Below are positions 60,917 through 64,000 of a stretch of DNA of 64,000 nt, piece by piece. The notes below the pieces were generated by a model, which did not search any database, was not told the origin of the DNA, and worked only from the letters and a program-made list of their open reading frames with translations. Both the position numbers and the translations under genes were made by a program. The DNA is from Fodinibacter luteus (GTDB lineage Bacteria > Actinomycetota > Actinomycetes > Actinomycetales > Dermatophilaceae). Where the stretch lies: positions 94,313 to 158,312 of the forward strand of contig NZ_BAABGM010000016.1 of NCBI RefSeq assembly GCF_039541575.1, written 5' to 3'. Each line of letters starts with the position of its first letter. Position 1 is the first letter of the stretch.

Positions 60917-61084
60917 ATGCGCTACATGCTGGGAGCAGTTGCCCTCGCACCGTTCGTCCTGCTCCTCCTTGCCATGGTCACCGGCCGGGCTCGCGTCCAA
61001 CCCTGCTGCCCACCGGCGGTACCCCCGGACCCGGTCAGGCGTCACGTCCCCGACCCCGCGAGGGGTACGGACCCCAGCGCGTAG
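60917..61084 (+). CDS. Small membrane protein with Cys-Cys motif
   Basis: A 55-residue protein: MRYMLGAVALAPFVLLLLAM is a membrane helix, followed by QPCCPPAVPPDP with an adjacent Cys pair and a basic tail. GAGGAG sits 6 bases before ATG at 60917. It is too short for most gene callers. Its position between redox and copper genes suggests metal or thiol handling; no family is known to me. Confidence 0.55.
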   Translation: MRYMLGAVALAPFVLLLLAMVTGRARVQPCCPPAVPPDPVRRHVPDPARGTDPSA

Positions 61085-61161
61085 CGGCATCTCGTGGAGC
61101 CGCCTTGGGAGGCGGCTTCGCCGCTCGGAGGCCGTGCTGCTGGCCGCGGACCTTCGCCGTC

Positions 61162-61177
61162 ATACCCCCGGGGGTAC
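61162..61177. promoter_or_regulatory. CsoR-type operator upstream of the SHOCT-oxidase operon
   Basis: TACCCCCGGGGGTA (61163-61176) is a perfect 14-base palindrome, 26-39 bases upstream of the SHOCT start. It is the most symmetric of the three CsoR-type sites in the window. Confidence 0.8.
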
Positions 61178-61201
61178 GATTGCGCAAAGAAGGTGGTCGC
61201 C

Positions 61202-61415
61202 ATGATGAACGGTTTCGGCATGGGGTTCGGGTGGATCTGGCCCGTATTGCTCCTCGCTGGGGTTGCCGCCCTGGTCTGGGGATTGTCGCGGGCCGGCACC
61301 GGCGGTGGGCGCCATGGACCGAGTGGGCACGAACGGGCGCGCGAGATTCTGCAGGAGCGCTTCGCGCGCGGGGAACTCACCGAGCAGGAGTATCGCGAAC
61401 GGGTGCGCGTGCTGG

Positions 61416-61426
<11 letters not shown>
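61202..61426 (+). CDS. SHOCT-domain membrane protein
   Basis: A 74-residue protein, MMNGFGMGFGWIWPVLLLAG then a SHOCT module AREILQERFARGELTEQEY. It is a second copy of the type found at 53484-53726, with the same Met/aromatic-rich start. GAAGG precedes the ATG; the CsoR site lies directly upstream. Its last 11 bases overlap the multicopper oxidase start, so the two are translated together. Confidence 0.8.
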
Positions 61427-62951
<1,525 letters not shown>

Positions 62952-62971
62952 CCCCGTCTCGCGGCGGTCGA

Positions 62972-63264
62972 TCAGGCGATCATCGCGGGGACGTCCTGCT
63001 CCTGGAACACGGTGGTCGTGCAGACTACTGGGGGACGAGGCCGGGCTCACCCAGAACGGCGTGCGAGTCGGTGCCGCGTCCAGCTGGGCGCCGGCATCCA
63101 CCAGCTTGCCGGTGATCGAAGCGGCATCCGCCACCTCGAAGGCGACGAGCAGGTGTCCGCCGCCACGCCGCCTGACCTCGACGCGGTCGATCATGTCGAC
63201 CTGTGCCTGGTTGGAGATCTCCAGGTGGCCCCCTGCCGAAGTGGAGTCGGGCACCGACGGAGTC
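62972..63264 (-). pseudogene. Frameshifted VOC/glyoxalase fragment
   Basis: On the minus strand HLEISNQAQVDMIDRVEVR and LLVAFEVADAASITGKLVDA then APTRTPFW match the C-terminal VOC module of glyoxalase-type proteins. The frame then shifts into TTVFQEQDVPAMIA before a stop at 62972. No intact N-terminal half is found; the upstream sequence is decayed. Confidence 0.65.
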
Positions 63265-63840
63265 CGCAATCCGCAACAGCCTTCGGCACTGCCGCGAGAG
63301 GTGTGGCCTGCCACCTCGTCTGACTCGTTCACCACTGCTCCCGGCCACGTCATCCGCGAGGCGGTACATCCCGACGTTGCTCCTGGGCTGTGTGCGATGC
63401 CGGGGGCGCGGCTGAGCTTGCCTCTGCATCGCGTTGAGTGCACCGAACCGCATCCGCTCTGACAAGGGCTCGGGCCGCTCGAGTCCGCTCAAAGTGACCA
63501 CAAGTCAGCGATCGCGAAACGTCCGACATTCGGCATGAGCGAGAACATCGAGGTGCGTCTCTGCGCCGCCTGTTCGCCCGCTAAGCCTTGCGACTTCGCC
63601 CAGATACTTGGCGACGTTGCAGTTACCTCAGCCCGAACTTCGCGTAGCTCACTGATCAAGTTTTCAGGTGTTGCCGACAACAGCGAGACGCTTCTCGCGA
63701 GGATCGCCGTTCCGAGGCCGAGTGGGAGGAGTTGGCGCTATGCGCCGACGGTGAGGTCCACGTGCGTAGAGCGCGAACCACCCGTCACCCATGGGCCAAG
63801 CCATCGTGCCTGGTACGGGTGGTCGAGTCGTCGCCTGTGG
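63265..63840. other. Decayed region without an intact gene
   Basis: Apart from a copy of the dispersed short repeat at 63552-63578 I see no frame with family resemblance. It lies between the VOC remnant and the LuxR fragment and appears to be sequence in decay. Confidence 0.5.
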
Positions 63841-63946
63841 TTACAGCCCTCGAGCGCGCAGTGCGGCTTGGGTGCGGTCTTGGACCTGCATCTTGGCCAG
63901 GACCTGGGAGACGTGGTTCTGCACGGTCTTCAGGCTCACGCCTAGG
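63841..63946 (-). pseudogene. C-terminal fragment of a LuxR-family regulator
   Basis: The minus strand reads GVSLKTVQNHVSQVLAKM, then QVQDRTQAALRARGL and a TAA stop at 63841. This is the second half of a LuxR helix-turn-helix. The frame is cut off at about 63946, where different sequence begins, so the gene has lost its receiver domain and the first DNA-binding helices. Confidence 0.7.
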
Positions 63947-64000
63947 ACCTGTTACGAAAGTCGTCTGAGCCAGTGGTCGATGCTCGCGACGTGGACGGTG
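63947..64000 (-). mobile_element. Possible insertion-sequence end (truncated by the window)
   Basis: From about 63947 the sequence changes abruptly to CCTGTTACGAAAGTCGTC. On the minus strand this gives a short frame TVHVASIDHWLRRLS with a stop, compatible with a transposase C-terminus followed by an IS terminus, placed exactly where the LuxR gene is broken. The rest lies outside the window, so this is a tentative call. Confidence 0.35.

Overview
The window comes from a high-GC actinobacterium. Almost every third codon position is G or C, GTG and TTG starts are common, and neighbouring genes often overlap by 4 bases (ATGA or GTGA). The gene content (DesA3-type desaturase with its own reductase, DUF2277, CsoR/CopRS copper genes, BMP-type nucleoside transporter) fits the Micrococcales, perhaps an Intrasporangiaceae-like genus; the genus is an inference. 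I saw no tRNA, rRNA or CRISPR array.

Left half (1-32.6 kb), chromosomal core. It opens with the tail of an inositol-type dehydrogenase and methylmalonate-semialdehyde dehydrogenase, then a ferredoxin-type FAD reductase, a TauE/SafE permease, and an MFS transporter coupled to a GH1 glycosidase. Next come a fatty-acid desaturase and its flavin/[2Fe-2S] reductase, the latter with a three-copy operator-like array upstream. A nucleoside (BMP-family) ABC transporter lies beside a four-gene, fully overlapping methylthioadenosine-salvage operon (phosphorylase, deaminase, DUF985 cupin, SDR). Further on are a gamma-glutamyltransferase, a large secreted subtilase, a MATE exporter, an AbiEi/PD-(D/E)XK-like protein, a DNA-alkylation-repair protein, an acetyl-CoA hydrolase/transferase, a YitT-type protein, DUF2277 and dnaB. 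This half is rich in repeats: a four-member palindromic family between genes, a pair of 44-47 bp palindromes, and several short tandem repeats that touch gene ends.

Middle (32.6-48 kb), accessory region. After dnaB the order becomes a patchwork of small single genes in both orientations: flavodoxin, a broken agmatinase, membrane proteins, cupin, Ada-like metal-binding protein, a LuxR two-component system, VOC, PEP-mutase-like enzyme, monooxygenase, DinB and several unknowns. A short dispersed repeat (GGTGCGTC, a few variable bases, then CGCCGCCTGTTCG) occurs about eight times here and once near the right end, mostly between genes, and I did not see it in the left half. The GGATGCC/GGCATCC word that punctuates the left half also becomes much rarer.

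Right part (48-63 kb), copper-resistance and thiol-redox island. It encodes a BNR-repeat lipoprotein, a DUF305 lipoprotein, a CopB-like P-type ATPase with an unusual CPD membrane motif, small membrane proteins, a CopRS-like two-component system, CsoR, CopZ, CopA, a glutaredoxin-like protein, a CcdA-like thiol transporter, a thioredoxin-like lipid-anchored or membrane-anchored protein, two SHOCT proteins and a Tat-exported multicopper oxidase with a Met-Gly repeat. Two sets of regulatory sites connect these genes: three CsoR-type palindromes and three CopR-type direct repeats, the latter all 74-97 bases upstream of a start codon and in the same relative orientation. The last kilobase is degraded: a frameshifted VOC gene, the last DNA-binding piece of a LuxR regulator, and what may be the end of an insertion sequence.
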